Source: Rotaria macrura
Taxonomy: Eukaryota > Rotifera > Eurotatoria > Philodinida > Philodinidae
Length of the DNA stretch: 64,000 nucleotides
Direction of reading: 5' to 3'
NCBI GenBank assembly: GCA_900239685.1
Contig: OENT01000517.1
Coordinates: forward strand, 1-64,000
Positions 54,001 to 64,000 of this stretch are shown here, piece after piece. The first letter of the stretch is position 1. Every line of letters starts with the position of its first letter. Made by a program: the position numbers and the translations under genes. The notes beneath the pieces are model-generated. The model was given only the letters and a program-made list of their open reading frames with translations. It ran no database searches and was not told the DNA's origin.

Positions 54001-55758
54001 GTTGTCTGAGGATTTTCTGTTGATTCTTTAGTTGCAGGACTATCGGTCGAAGCACCATCGGTCGTAGCACCATCAGCTGTAGTAACGTCAACAGTAGTAT
54101 CATCAGCTGTAGTAACTTCAGCAGTAGTATCATCAACTGTAGTAACTGCAGTAGCAGCATCATCAGCTGTAGTAACTCCAGTAGTAGCATCATCGGCTGT
54201 AGTAGCTTCAGCAGTAACATCATCGGCTGTAGTAGCTTCAGCAGTAACATCATCGGCTGTAGTAGCTTCAGCAGTAGTATCATCAACTGTTGTAACTTCA
54301 GCAGTAGCATCATTGGTGCCAGCTCCATCAGCTGTAACACCTTCTGTTGTGGCACTATCAGCTCCAGAAGGCTCGGTAGTAAGACCTTCACCGGTCGTGA
54401 CTTCATTGTTGGCAGAAGTCACGTCGGCTGATGTAGTATCGCCTTCTGTTTGATGACCATTCCCTGGTTCTGCTGATGTGAGTTCATCAGCATTATCAGC
54501 ACCAGTAGTGGATGCTTCACCAGCGATATTGGCGGTTGTTACTTCCACTGTAACAGCACCATCAGTAGTATCATCAGCAGCTTTCTCAGTTGTGGTGCCT
54601 TCAACTGCTGCAGTGGCACTGCCAGCAGCCGTTGTTGTATCATCATTAGGTACAGTTGTAGTAGCTTCAGTAGAACCGGCATTCGACCGCTCAGTGGTAC
54701 CCTCACTTGTATTTTCTATATAGTTTATGTGTGTGTGTGTGTGTTTGTTTATATAAATTAGTTAATAAGAAGAAGGAGGAAAATTTTAGCGGTACAAAAA
54801 GAGCCAGCTTAATTTATAATGTTAGAAAAATTAGACAAAATTGTTTAAATAATCATCTATAAAGCTTACCGTTATCATCTGAGCCTTGATCGTCTGAAAA
54901 AGAACAGAAAGAAAACAAATGCCAATCAAGTACTTCTAAATATTTACTAAAAACAAACTCAAAGAGCTCAAGGAAAGAAAAGCGAAATGCTTATAACGTC
55001 GAGATCCATCAAGCTAAAAGTTATCTTGTTACTCAAAATGAGTCAATTGTTCTTAATATCATTATTACATTTCAAAATGTAATACGTTCGTCAAATATTC
55101 AAATATGTGAAAGACGGAATTTAATTTCATCTATTATTTTTATTGGTACACGAGTATCATCAGTTTTTACTTAATCAATCAGTTTTGTAGCACATCGAAA
55201 GAAAACCAGTATTGTTTCAATGATTCTAGTGAAGAGTATACTCGAAAATCAATTGGTTTTGTGCCTATTGAGAATGAATTAGCTTCTTTATTATAATCAT
55301 TTATCATGGTACACTTCTCAGAAACGAACTCATCAGAGCTCTCATCTTATTATTGACATTTTTTGCGATAGGTAGCGCATTTCTCAAATGATCTATCTTG
55401 GTAAGGTTGAATAGCTTCCGGAAAACTACTGCCTTATAGCAAGATAAAGCCAGTCGAAACGATAACCGGTGATATAGTTAATCAGTTAAATAAATCATGG
55501 AAGATGAATTGAGTGACACATTCATAAATATGATTTATAGAAAAAATAGAAACAGTAATTATATTTTATTGACATTAACTTACTTTCTTCGTCCTCTCGT
55601 CTATACCTTAACCTTGAGTCGAGTCTGGCGGAGGCACTCTATTGTACAAAAATTCATAATTTGACAATATAAATAAAAGATTCTCTTACTTGTGAAATTG
55701 ATATGCATGCCAAAAAACAGAAACACAGTAATAATCCTGTGATAATCCTTACATTCAT
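45093..55758 (-). CDS. Perlecan/UNC-52-like basement membrane proteoglycan core protein
   Basis: I built 39 exons from the ATG at 55758 to the stop at 45093-45095, frame-consistent at every junction: 2,095 aa. Order: signal peptide (1-23); short basic segment; Thr/Ala-rich mucin-like region (50-297); acidic Tyr/Asp/Glu region (304-402); two Ig domains (403-666); three LDL-receptor class A repeats (668-814, each with six Cys and DxxDCxDxSDE-type calcium box); an Ig (815-922); laminin-EGF repeats (923-1050); laminin IV module (about 1051-1210); laminin-EGF repeats (1211-1324); Pro/Gln linker; seven Ig domains (about 1345-2085); tail [10 protein letters not shown]. This is the perlecan order up to domain IV. 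The SEA domain and the C-terminal laminin-G domains are absent. Secreted matrix protein; in animals the family links basement membrane to muscle and epithelia. Confidence 0.92.
48665..50254 (-). other. Laminin-EGF / laminin IV block of the perlecan-like protein
   Basis: Seven exons. The laminin-EGF part reads [23 protein letters not shown] and [13 protein letters not shown]. It is followed by the laminin IV module (start VSLPLNNWN, internal [20 protein letters not shown]) and more laminin-EGF ([32 protein letters not shown]). There is one such module, against three in human perlecan. Confidence 0.9.
50719..51583 (-). other. Three LDLa repeats of the perlecan-like protein
   Basis: Exons 51583..51440, 51368..51354 (15 bases), 51159..51066, 51011..50971 and 50868..50719. 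They carry [29 protein letters not shown] and [16 protein letters not shown], the calcium-binding signature of LDLa modules, three times. Confidence 0.92.
53433..54893 (-). other. Mucin-like and acidic N-terminal region of the perlecan-like protein
   Basis: Exons 54893..54870, 54715..53972, 53790..53773 and 53699..53433. The largest exon (744 bases) is almost entirely Thr, Ala, Asp and Ser, suited to dense O-glycosylation. The next long exon is acidic ([19 protein letters not shown]), suited to tyrosine sulphation or glycosaminoglycan attachment near Ser-Asp. Perlecans usually carry SGD attachment sites and a SEA domain here. Confidence 0.8.
54030..54330 (-). repeat. In-frame 30-base tandem repeat (10-aa unit)
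   Basis: About nine imperfect copies of a unit encoding [14 protein letters not shown] decapeptides inside the mucin exon. Two adjacent copies near 54190-54250 are identical at DNA level, indicating recent unequal exchange or slippage, so copy number probably varies between alleles. Confidence 0.85.
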
Positions 55759-58700
55759 CCCCGAAAAACTAGGATCGACAAATTTGGATGAAGATTAAGA
55801 GAGTTATATCTGAAAAAGTAGGAAAAAAATCTTAAAAAAAAACAACTAAATCCATTATTTACGTATTGAATGTTTACTGTGCGTTATTCGATATACAATA
55901 GATAACATTTGATTGCTACACACGATTATGATGTAATTCTCCTAACTATCTGAATTTATTCATCTAAGATGGAAACATTATTAAAGTTCATCACACATGC
56001 GTATCAAATGTAAACAAATTCTCTCTCTCAGTCTTTCTCTCTCTCTCTCTCTCTGAGGACGTATCTTTCTTTCGGTGGATTATAATTTGGTCATCACAAA
56101 TACGCACGTACGTACATATGTATGTACATATCTATATATCTATATATGTATAATATTATCTATTAATGACTTTAGGATATAATAATATATAAAGGACAAG
56201 GTCCAAAATAATAATTAACAAACATTTAGTCACATGCGTGAAAAAACAAAAGGTCTTATTTTCAAAATTTTTTCACATCTTTATTATCTATCAATTATTA
56301 CTTACGTTAGTTTTTCTCATGGGGAAAAAATAAATGAATATATAAGTCCTGCAATAATACGAAAAAGACGACTACTTTTCTCTAACATATACAGAAACAA
56401 GTATTACATACGAACAAGCAGTATCTATCGTTTGTCTAGCAAAGAGAAATAAGTTTTTTTTGCCCGTTAATACTAACAGCAAATCTAACCACCAAACAAA
56501 TAAACAGCTAGTGCTATAAGCCAGAAAAAAACCAGGCTAACCGTCCGACTACGCTATTATTTTTTCTCTCTGCGGTAGTTGTTGTATTGAGTAATAAATA
56601 ATAGTGCAAATACCAACACGATAGACCGCAACAGTAGCATCTTTTCTTTCATTATCTTCCCTTCCTTTTCTTTCTTTCCCTCACCAATGATAAATAATCC
56701 AAAATATTGTGTATTTAACAGCAGCTACATCAATTACTACAAAACGACAAATAGTACCGTGAGAGGGCTGTACTAGTTATATGATCATCAACACGAAAAT
56801 ATTTATATATTTATGAATATGTATATATAAATATACATACATATATCATTCTTCTAATTATTACAGCAGTACTTCGAAAGTATTTTTTCGAGAAAAAAGA
56901 AAACTCCGAATACAGTTTAGATAATTTTGACGTAGAAAAAAAAAGAGCCAGTGTGTTTTTTTTTTAGAAAATGCAATCCGTTAATTACCTTTATCTGTCA
57001 GCACCATGNCGATAGTAACGACGAAGATAAGAGAAATCTTTTGGATCAATTAGCTTGAGGACAGTCTGTTGCATAAGTATGAATTAAAGTACACATACTA
57101 TCAACACTTATATCTGTCTTCTATAATCGTTTTATCTTATCCGTACTTTTTTTTCAAGTCAATACAAAGTATACAAAAACTTATAATAATAACAACAATA
57201 CTTAATGAATTGAGGGACATCAGACACAACAAACAAAGGAAAAAAACTTACTGCATAAAAATACACAAATGTAGAATGCTTTTAAACTACTGTAACGAAA
57301 AGAAGACAAAATATCATTACGTATACTGGCTCATTACAATTGTTATTCAATGAGAGTTAATAAATAACATAAAATCTACTCACTTCAATACTGAATATCG
57401 TGTTCAATTATTATATATAACGTGACATGTATGCGTCCGAATTCATGCCTATACTTGATTGTCATCATTATCAACTTAATAAGATGTATGATGTCGTCGT
57501 CTTATGATAGAACTTAGGAATCCATTACGGTCGACAAGGACATCACGATTGTTCAAAATATCTGCTTCTTTATATGTTACAACAGACATGCATCACTCTT
57601 CTTTCGCTCCCTCTCTCTCCCTCTCTATTCTCATTTCTTCTTGACATACAGCCGCAAACCACAGGGACTGCATTAATACAGGAACGAGAGCGTCAATAGC
57701 AAATGTTTACTGCATAAAAAAGAGAAGGAGAAGGTCGCTTTTGCATTTTTTTTCATCACAATCATCATATTCCTTTATTCAAAAGATTGATTCTTACTGA
57801 CGATCGAGGGGTGCCTATCAACCGAGAAAACAAAATTTCTCGCTGAGATGCCTATTTTTTCTTTTTCTTTTTCGTTTCTATATCTTTTCCTCGTTATGCT
57901 CTAGCACGATATAACGAAAATATCGGGTGATTGTAATTGAATGACTCAACAAGTATTTCTATCATGCCTATGCCTAGTCTATCAAAACATTCTAATCGAA
58001 TAAAAAGAGACGAACACGTCGTAAATGGTTTTGATCCACTGATGACATTGATCATTTCATCTTTATCATTTTTTCATAGATTTCTATCAAAAAGGCAAAC
58101 ATTCATAAATATATATATATTTATATGAGACATCAACAAAAATTTGATCTGAACGAAAAAGAATAATAAATCTGGATGCCCACGCTATTGAAAATTAAAA
58201 CCTTTTTTTATCGGATTGATGTAATATTAATGACCTTGGTTCTTTATATCTTATCAATCAAACATCCTAGCATGTCTATTCCACAACCATCGTTTTCCTT
58301 ATCCAAACTATTTCATTCGATTACCATTTGAAATACGACTAGTTATTTACTTTACCTATTCTTTGTCTTTTTATGAAATAGAAAAAAAAGGCCATGCTTA
58401 AATCAAAAATGGCTCTGAAGAATAATTGTTATCAGTTGATCTTGACCTTCTTTGTAAAGATGAAAAAAAAAGGTACGTATGGTCTATACATAAACATAAA
58501 AAACTGTAGTTTTACAAGGAAAATGTTAAGTTCTTGTATTTTAAATACATGATTAGTATTCGAATAGGATACGTTATACTCATGGGTATACATTTATGGA
58601 TGGTATGCAAAAGTTTTCAGCACATGATTATTGCTGTCTTCGGGTGTCTCATCAATCAGTGTCACAGAGACAAAATCTAGTAGGCGATAGATAACAGAAG

Positions 58701-59665
58701 AGCAAGCCGATGCTACCAGTCATCAAACTGTTTTTTTCATAATTGCTAGTATCACTCACATTTGCATATAGAAAAATCTATTGTCTCATATTACTTAGCA
58801 CACAGTAGGTATAAAACAATCGTTGATATAACCTTGAGATTATTTCGATGAGCAAAACGCAATCGCCTTCAATATATATATATATATATAATCTTTGAAA
58901 TCCTTTCAAACATAGCTCGAGAAACATACGCTTACCTTCAATACTTTAATGAGAATAAACGAAAAGAGCAACATGCGACAGCAACTGTCACAAAAAGAAT
59001 TGCAGATATTGCCAACCTACATACAAACATGCATAACACACACACACGTTTCATTGTGTTTATATCAGCGTCATTATCGTCAGTGTGTCGTCGTTTCTCT
59101 TCGTTTCTTTTTTTTGTGGTTGTCTATCTATGCATGTATGATGTATGTGTATAAGGGCTGTTTTTTCTTTCTTGCTTACATTAGTCTAGTAGGTTTTTTC
59201 AAGCACACGTAAAACGCGTGCGATGAAAATCTCGTGAATGTATTGGTCTTTTTCTCTTCAAGTTCGAACATTTTCCTCATCGATGATTGCAATTATATGT
59301 TAAGGTGACTATTGAAAAAGCCCACAATATAGATTTAATTATGCTGAAGAAAAACGCGATCGAGAGTAAGAGGTACAAGAATCTATATGACATGTTGCTG
59401 ATTATGTGTATTGACTTCAAATGCAACATTTATTATCATAAACACTTCTTTTTACAGTGATGAGTACCTGTAAAAAGTAACACAATCAGCATACGGTGTG
59501 TTTGCACTCGGATTAATGACGTCAAACAATCATTTGTATAGTTTTCTATTGAAATACTTGAAGATCACGTTTTTGTTTGTTATTCAATTACATTATATAT
59601 ATGACAAAAAAATGATAATGTACGATCAATAGAGATTCTTCTAATACATTTCAAAGAATCGATAG
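55759..59665. other. 5' flank of the perlecan-like gene and intergenic DNA
   Basis: No full gene. It holds a CT-rich tract near 56022-56054, short (TA)n runs near 58870-58890, an undetermined base N at 57009, and a probable 5' UTR exon with an upstream ORF at 56991-57074. Confidence 0.5.
56991..57074 (-). other. Possible upstream ORF in a 5' UTR exon
   Basis: Minus-strand ATG at 57074 opens 27 codons (MQQTVLKLIDPKDFSYLRR and on) ending at TAA 56991-56993. A donor-like AAAG|GTAATT follows immediately, at 56989/56988. The undetermined base at 57009 lies in a codon reading CGN, which is arginine whatever the base. Probably an untranslated leader exon of the perlecan-like gene, which starts 1.2 kb further on; an acceptor (TTTCAG) precedes that gene's ATG. 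Confidence 0.3.
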
Positions 59666-60230
59666 CTACTGATGAATATATTCTTCAATGAAAGATTTTG
59701 GTTTTTGTTTTTCAAGCTGATCATCATCTTTGGGCCATCGATTGATAGCTAATGGTTTTCGACGCAGATGTTCGTGATGATGATGATGATGACGACGACG
59801 AGGATGAGAAGAATGTGGGCGATGCTGAGAATGATTCACTTGACTAAAAAAGATGTAATCGTAGTCCAATAAGAATAGATTTATACTATCTCTGACTTAA
59901 TCGAATGCTTGTAATTATCATGGCTTTTGTTTTGTTGTAACCATGATAATTCAATAGGTCGATTAGTATTTGGATCTTTCAATTTATCATGCTGCTCATC
60001 ATATGAATCTTTCCAGTTACGATGCTGTTCATTTGATTCTGACAATCCTTTCAATGGTTCATCTTCTGATTCTGATTCCGAATCTAAATTGTCAATGGGA
60101 TTGGATAGAATTGATTTTGACTGATGTTCATTCACATATTTTCTAATTTGTAGGAATGTCAAAGTTGATTGATATTGATTTAATCATCTTACTTTTCTTC
60201 CTTTACCTCTTTGTTACCATTATTCCCCAT
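59666..60230 (-). CDS. Small charged protein, Met-Gly start, His-rich tail
   Basis: Three exons, 60230..60193, 60142..59897 and 59843..59666, give 153 aa; both introns are about 50 bases and phase 2. The protein begins MGNNGNKEVKEEKK; glycine at position 2 could permit N-myristoylation, though position 6 is Asn rather than the preferred Ser/Thr. The middle is acidic (LDSESESEDEP) with an ELSWLQQNK segment. The last third is basic, with RRRHHHHHHEHLRRK encoded by a CAT/CGT repeat, and ends FIEEYIHQ. No membrane helix or known domain. The product is unknown; the gene itself is supported by consistent phase and canonical splice sites. Confidence 0.6.
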
Positions 60231-61778
60231 AATTTTTTTCGCTGTCAAGTGGCTTACGCGTCGTTTGAAATTTACTTTTTCTTCTTCTTTTTTTAAATAG
60301 ACTATTTGCATAAGAGAAAATAGGAGTTATTTAAAAGAGAAAAAAAAAGGATCGACACATATGCTGATTCCATTAGTTTCAAGTACTTCACTTGAAAAAA
60401 TGAAATCGATCAACGAATGTGAGCATCAGAACTTTATCCCGCTGAAGGTTAGAAAAAAATACATTATGTATACACAAAATAGTCTTCAAGTAACGGATTA
60501 AGTTAACAGAAGAAATATTCTTCATTATTCAGTGAAAGCATTCATCCACACTTGGAAGAAGGCCGAAAAAGAGAATCGAACTTTTTATTCACATGGTATA
60601 GTTGAAGAGAGCAAAGCGCATTTATGATAATTAGATGAAACTGTAATCTTGTTCCCTATATCCATTGATTAAATCAATTTCTATATTTAGAAAATATTAT
60701 TCAATATTATGCAACTATTTACAATGACTAATTATTTTTCGATCGAAGGGAAGAAAACAATCTTGATTTAAGAAAAAAAGAACTATTCCCCATTCTTGTA
60801 TGAATAAACATTATAAAATGCGCCATCGGTTATATATTTCTATAAAAGAGACTAATCTTTGCATTTCAAAACAGCTTCGAACATTAATGCCAATTTTTTT
60901 TATAATAAAGCTCACATAGACTATATATCTGAAAAAAAATAATAACAGTAAACACTTGCCCTTATACTTAACGAATAGGCTTATCGAAGACACTACCAAA
61001 TTTCAACATATCTTCAATTATGTCCTTTTCTCCTTGATACATGAGTTACTGACAATATGTAGTACGCGGAAAGTCTACATTCAATGGAAACATATTTTCA
61101 CATATACATAAATTACGATTTCTGATTTCCAATTAATGAGATTAGCAAGAAAAAAATCTTTGAAGTATTTTCAAAATGAATCATGATAATCTTCTAAATT
61201 TAAAAAATAAAAATAAGCTATAGATATTAAAATCTGACAAGTGACTACACTAGATAGAAATATTTTGAGTAGCTACCGTACTCTCGACTAACTTGATCAT
61301 TCTAAAAAGTATCGGGGTTATTATTGTGTATAACTATTCCATATTATAATTACCTTAGGCATATCATACGAAACTCATTTTTCGATGCATTATATATATA
61401 TTTACTTTAAACATTGCTTGAAAATAAAATTCATTTTATTTCACTTCACCAAACAAGGGCACCACAATAATTTTCATTCCTCAACAGTCATATAAGACTT
61501 CTAGTGATTTTCATGATAAATCGATATTTCAGCCAAAAATAAACAGTTGACATTAATCATGGACGTAACTAATTCAAAATGATCGTCTGTCATCCAACAG
61601 TGAACATTATTCAACAAGAATAAAGCTTAATCACATTAAAGTATCATTTTTTAAATCAATAGTCGTCATACCGATGCATAAATCCAATTGAAAAATACAT
61701 TTCCATTACTATCCGATGATTACTTCTTCAAAGAAATTAAAAATAAACTTCACATCATTCTAATATGAGACTTCTATA
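60231..61778. other. Intergenic, no gene seen
   Basis: About 1.5 kb of AT-rich DNA between two same-strand genes. I looked here for the missing C-terminal exons of the GT61-like gene and found no segment with the expected similarity. Confidence 0.5.
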
Positions 61779-62826
61779 TTAATTCGATAGTTGTCTTGTT
61801 ATTTTTCCTGATGGATTTCTCGGATGAGCAACATAGTTACGTCGAACAAGGAAAAATACATTCAACGATTGACAATTCACATTCTCGTTTCTATCATCAT
61901 TCATATTGAACTGTTTAACAACATGTTGTCGAAATTCAAAGAAACAACTCGGCGCCAATCGTCGTACTCGTTGAACATCGATTTCCGATTTCGATTGTGT
62001 TTGAGACCAAATCAATTCTCTGTACATAATCGACGAAAAATTTCTTAAATGTCCTAATCGACTATACGAGTGAAACAAACTTGACCATATTTCATCGAGA
62101 TTTCCTTTTGGATGAGCATCGAGGAAAACAATCCGAACTGATTTCGGATCGCGTTGAAAGAAACAACACAAAGCAAACACTGTGTACACATCGGTCATCG
62201 TATGATAAAAGTTAACATAATCGCGACGAGTTATGGCAATTGTAGTTTCGTTCATCATGTGAAAATCTTCATGCGTGTTGTACGAAGTCAACGAAGAAAA
62301 GATTTGCGATAAATCGTCAGTTGCAAATTCTCGATGAGCTATTTGATCATCGGAACATGGTACCTAGAATGTGATCGTTTAATCGTGATATCAATTAGAG
62401 AAAAGAACAATTTACTTTGATGAAGCCTTTTTCATAATGAAAGTATTCGTCTTGTTCAGGTTGATTCAAAACATCTTGAATATTCTCACCACCGAGTCGT
62501 TTGCCTTTCGCCAGATTCGGTTGTAGAATAGTGAAACGTGTTACGGCAAACAGTTCGCCGTACACATCGAAAAACAGATGACATAGTTTGATTTCGTTTT
62601 TACACCATCGCTGAAATGGATCGCCCGAGCAATTCAATGGCGTCGGATTGAACAAGAAACTTGCGTTTAGTATGACATTTGTTATTGGAGTTCGAGATAG
62701 ACGACGTATGAAACTACTGGTTTTGATGTTAAGAAAAAGAAAAACAGAGATAATAATGAGAAGGATGTTGGTAAAACAGCTTCGACGACGACGAATAGAA
62801 AACGTCGAGTAACATGTGGTCAACAT
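61779..62826 (-). CDS. GT61-like glycosyltransferase, C-terminally truncated
   Basis: Two exons, 62826..62416 and 62363..61779, give 331 aa. The N-terminus is cytosolic and basic, then a membrane anchor (about residues 18-34), fitting a Golgi or ER type II enzyme. The luminal part has YVNFYHTMTDVYTVF, VFLDAHPKGNLDEIWSSLF and RRNYVAHP followed by KITRQLSN, which match the first half of glycosyltransferase family 61 (EOGT and plant xylosyltransferase relatives; formerly DUF563). The usual protein is 450-530 aa; this one stops right after KITRQLSN, where an acidic NEDEL-type helix and the rest of the catalytic domain should follow. No donor site is seen at the break. Either a decayed copy or a gene broken by rearrangement; an unseen further exon is less likely. 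Confidence 0.75.
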
Positions 62827-64000
62827 TGAAACTGAAGATTTGATTCACGAAGGAAATTTCCTAATATACAGATAGGTTTTTTCTATATTCTATTTGCAAT
62901 TATTCATCAGATGCTATTCTTTTATCTTGTAATGATGCTAGCTAATAGAGTACTCTATTGTCATAGTGTTCAAATATGGCTTCTTGAATGTATAAAAAGT
63001 TCATGGGATTCGAATACATTCGTTCAAGGATGCATCACTATGAAAAGCATAAAGTAAAATATTGGAAAATAAGCACAATAATTCGAATTATGAAATGTTC
63101 ATCTTTGTCTTAGAGTGTACAATTCTTTTCAGATTATACTGCAATCAGTAAAACAATGATCGTTAATCTGTTAATCCATAATGATAATTTTCCCCATTGA
63201 ATTTCTTTTCTTGTTGCCAAACAGACGCTTAATGCCATGGAAGCCTTTTTCCTCGATCGAATATGGGTTCAGCCTTGAATCTTGTCTGTGTCATTCTTTG
63301 AAGGTTATCTATGTTTCTAGTTCGCCCTTCTACGATGTTATCGCCAAGTATGAAGTTTTTCTGTTGATATGAAACTAGCGCTTGATTATTAAGATATTTT
63401 GTGTCCTATCTTGCTTCGAGTAGACATATAGTTGGGAGTGTCATGGAGAATTGAATGATTCATTTCTATACAGTATGTTTCTTTTGATTTAATCTTATTT
63501 AAATTACACGATTGAAATAATTGATAAAACTTACATTTTCACTGATTTTTGAGATTACATTTAAGTATTCGATGAGAATTATGTGACGAATCTCAAACGA
63601 AAGTATGACTAAAGAAACTTTTAGAAATCAAACACAATGAAATTTTCAACATTTCAATTATTTTCTTTTAGACGGAAAAATTCCAAAACAAAATAGAAAA
63701 ATTAAATTCAGTATTGAAATCCATTGCAAACTTCAATTATAGTTTTATTAATCAAGTTTTTATCAAAAATTTTAATTCAAATCAACTTTCTGAAAGAATA
63801 TTTCAATTGATTTTCATTGAGAAGAATCGAAACATTTCGATTGAATTTATCCAAAAATTCTTCAATTTTCTTAATCATGGGAACAGTATGTTTGTTTTCT
63901 ATGGCTGAAAAGAAAATATCTGTCTCATAGACATAGTAAATAACTGGAAAAGACGTCGTTGTAAATAGAATTCGATGTTACTTGTAGCCGCTAATATCTA
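62827..64000. other. Right edge, no complete gene
   Basis: Upstream flank of the GT61-like gene. One possible terminal exon on the plus strand lies at 63672-63908. Confidence 0.45.
63672..63908 (+). CDS. Possible 3'-terminal exon of an unseen gene
   Basis: An acceptor-like TTTTCTTTTAG ends at 63671 and is followed by 78 open codons to TGA at 63906-63908. The peptide is rich in Asn, Phe and Lys (for example KFQNKIEKLNSVLKSIAN) and looks helical. No donor-bearing upstream exon or similarity was found; composition bias of AT-rich DNA could explain it. Confidence 0.22.
   Translation, partial: TEKFQNKIEKLNSVLKSIANFNYSFINQVFIKNFNSNQLSERIFQLIFIEKNRNISIEFIQKFFNFLNHGNSMFVFYG

Noticed and set aside
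53987-54406. Second long minus-strand ORF (Leu/Met-rich)
   Set aside because: It is a frame shadow of the Thr/Ala repeat exon; the repeat keeps all frames open.

Overview
This is animal nuclear DNA: very AT-rich, with intron-dense genes. Most introns are about 50-80 bases with canonical GT-AG ends, and intergenic stretches run to several kilobases. The families found (perlecan/UNC-52-type basement membrane proteoglycan, poly(rC)-binding KH protein, PKA-like kinase, C2orf81 homologue, amidated neuropeptide precursor, GT61-like glycosyltransferase) are metazoan. Compact introns, low GC and an internally deleted mariner element would fit a small spiralian such as a bdelloid rotifer, but that placement is inference. 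All exon models below were built by eye from splice sites, reading phase and protein-family similarity, and each one keeps an open frame from start to stop.

Layout. 0.3-0.9 kb: short tandem and inverted TTTCGTCGAA repeats. 1.1-2.2 kb (+): a two-exon membrane-anchored protein of a conserved unnamed family. 2.4-4.6 kb (+): a nine-exon C2orf81-like gene. 6.8-8.4 kb (+): a four-exon C2H2 zinc-finger gene. 12.9-14.7 kb (-): a ten-exon, three-KH PCBP/hnRNP E gene. 21.7-24.4 kb (-): a seven-exon AGC kinase close to PKA catalytic subunits. 25.4-25.9 kb (+): a neuropeptide precursor predicted to give three short amidated peptides ending in [FY]GxL-amide. 33.4-37.8 kb (-): three small single-pass membrane proteins in a row, two with PPxY motifs, with a 668-bp mariner deletion derivative between the first two. 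39.6-44.4 kb (-): a ten-exon run of immunoglobulin-domain exons with no start of its own. 45.1-55.8 kb (-): a 39-exon perlecan/UNC-52-like gene (2,095 aa). 59.7-60.2 kb (-): a small charged protein starting Met-Gly. 61.8-62.8 kb (-): a GT61-like protein that stops in the middle of the domain.

The most interesting locus is the perlecan-like gene. It has a Thr/Ala-rich mucin-like and acidic N-terminus instead of a visible SEA domain, then Ig-Ig-LDLa(x3)-Ig, one laminin IV module flanked by laminin-EGF repeats, seven more Ig domains and a short Lys/Arg tail, with no laminin-G domains. The orphan Ig exons just downstream begin in phase 1. They can be joined in frame either to a cryptic donor inside the last perlecan exon or to an upstream phase-1 exon, which suggests alternative short and long products as known for C. 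elegans UNC-52.

The long stretches at 8.4-12.9, 14.7-21.7, 25.9-33.4, 37.8-39.6 and 55.8-59.7 kb show microsatellites and scattered short ORFs but no gene I can support.
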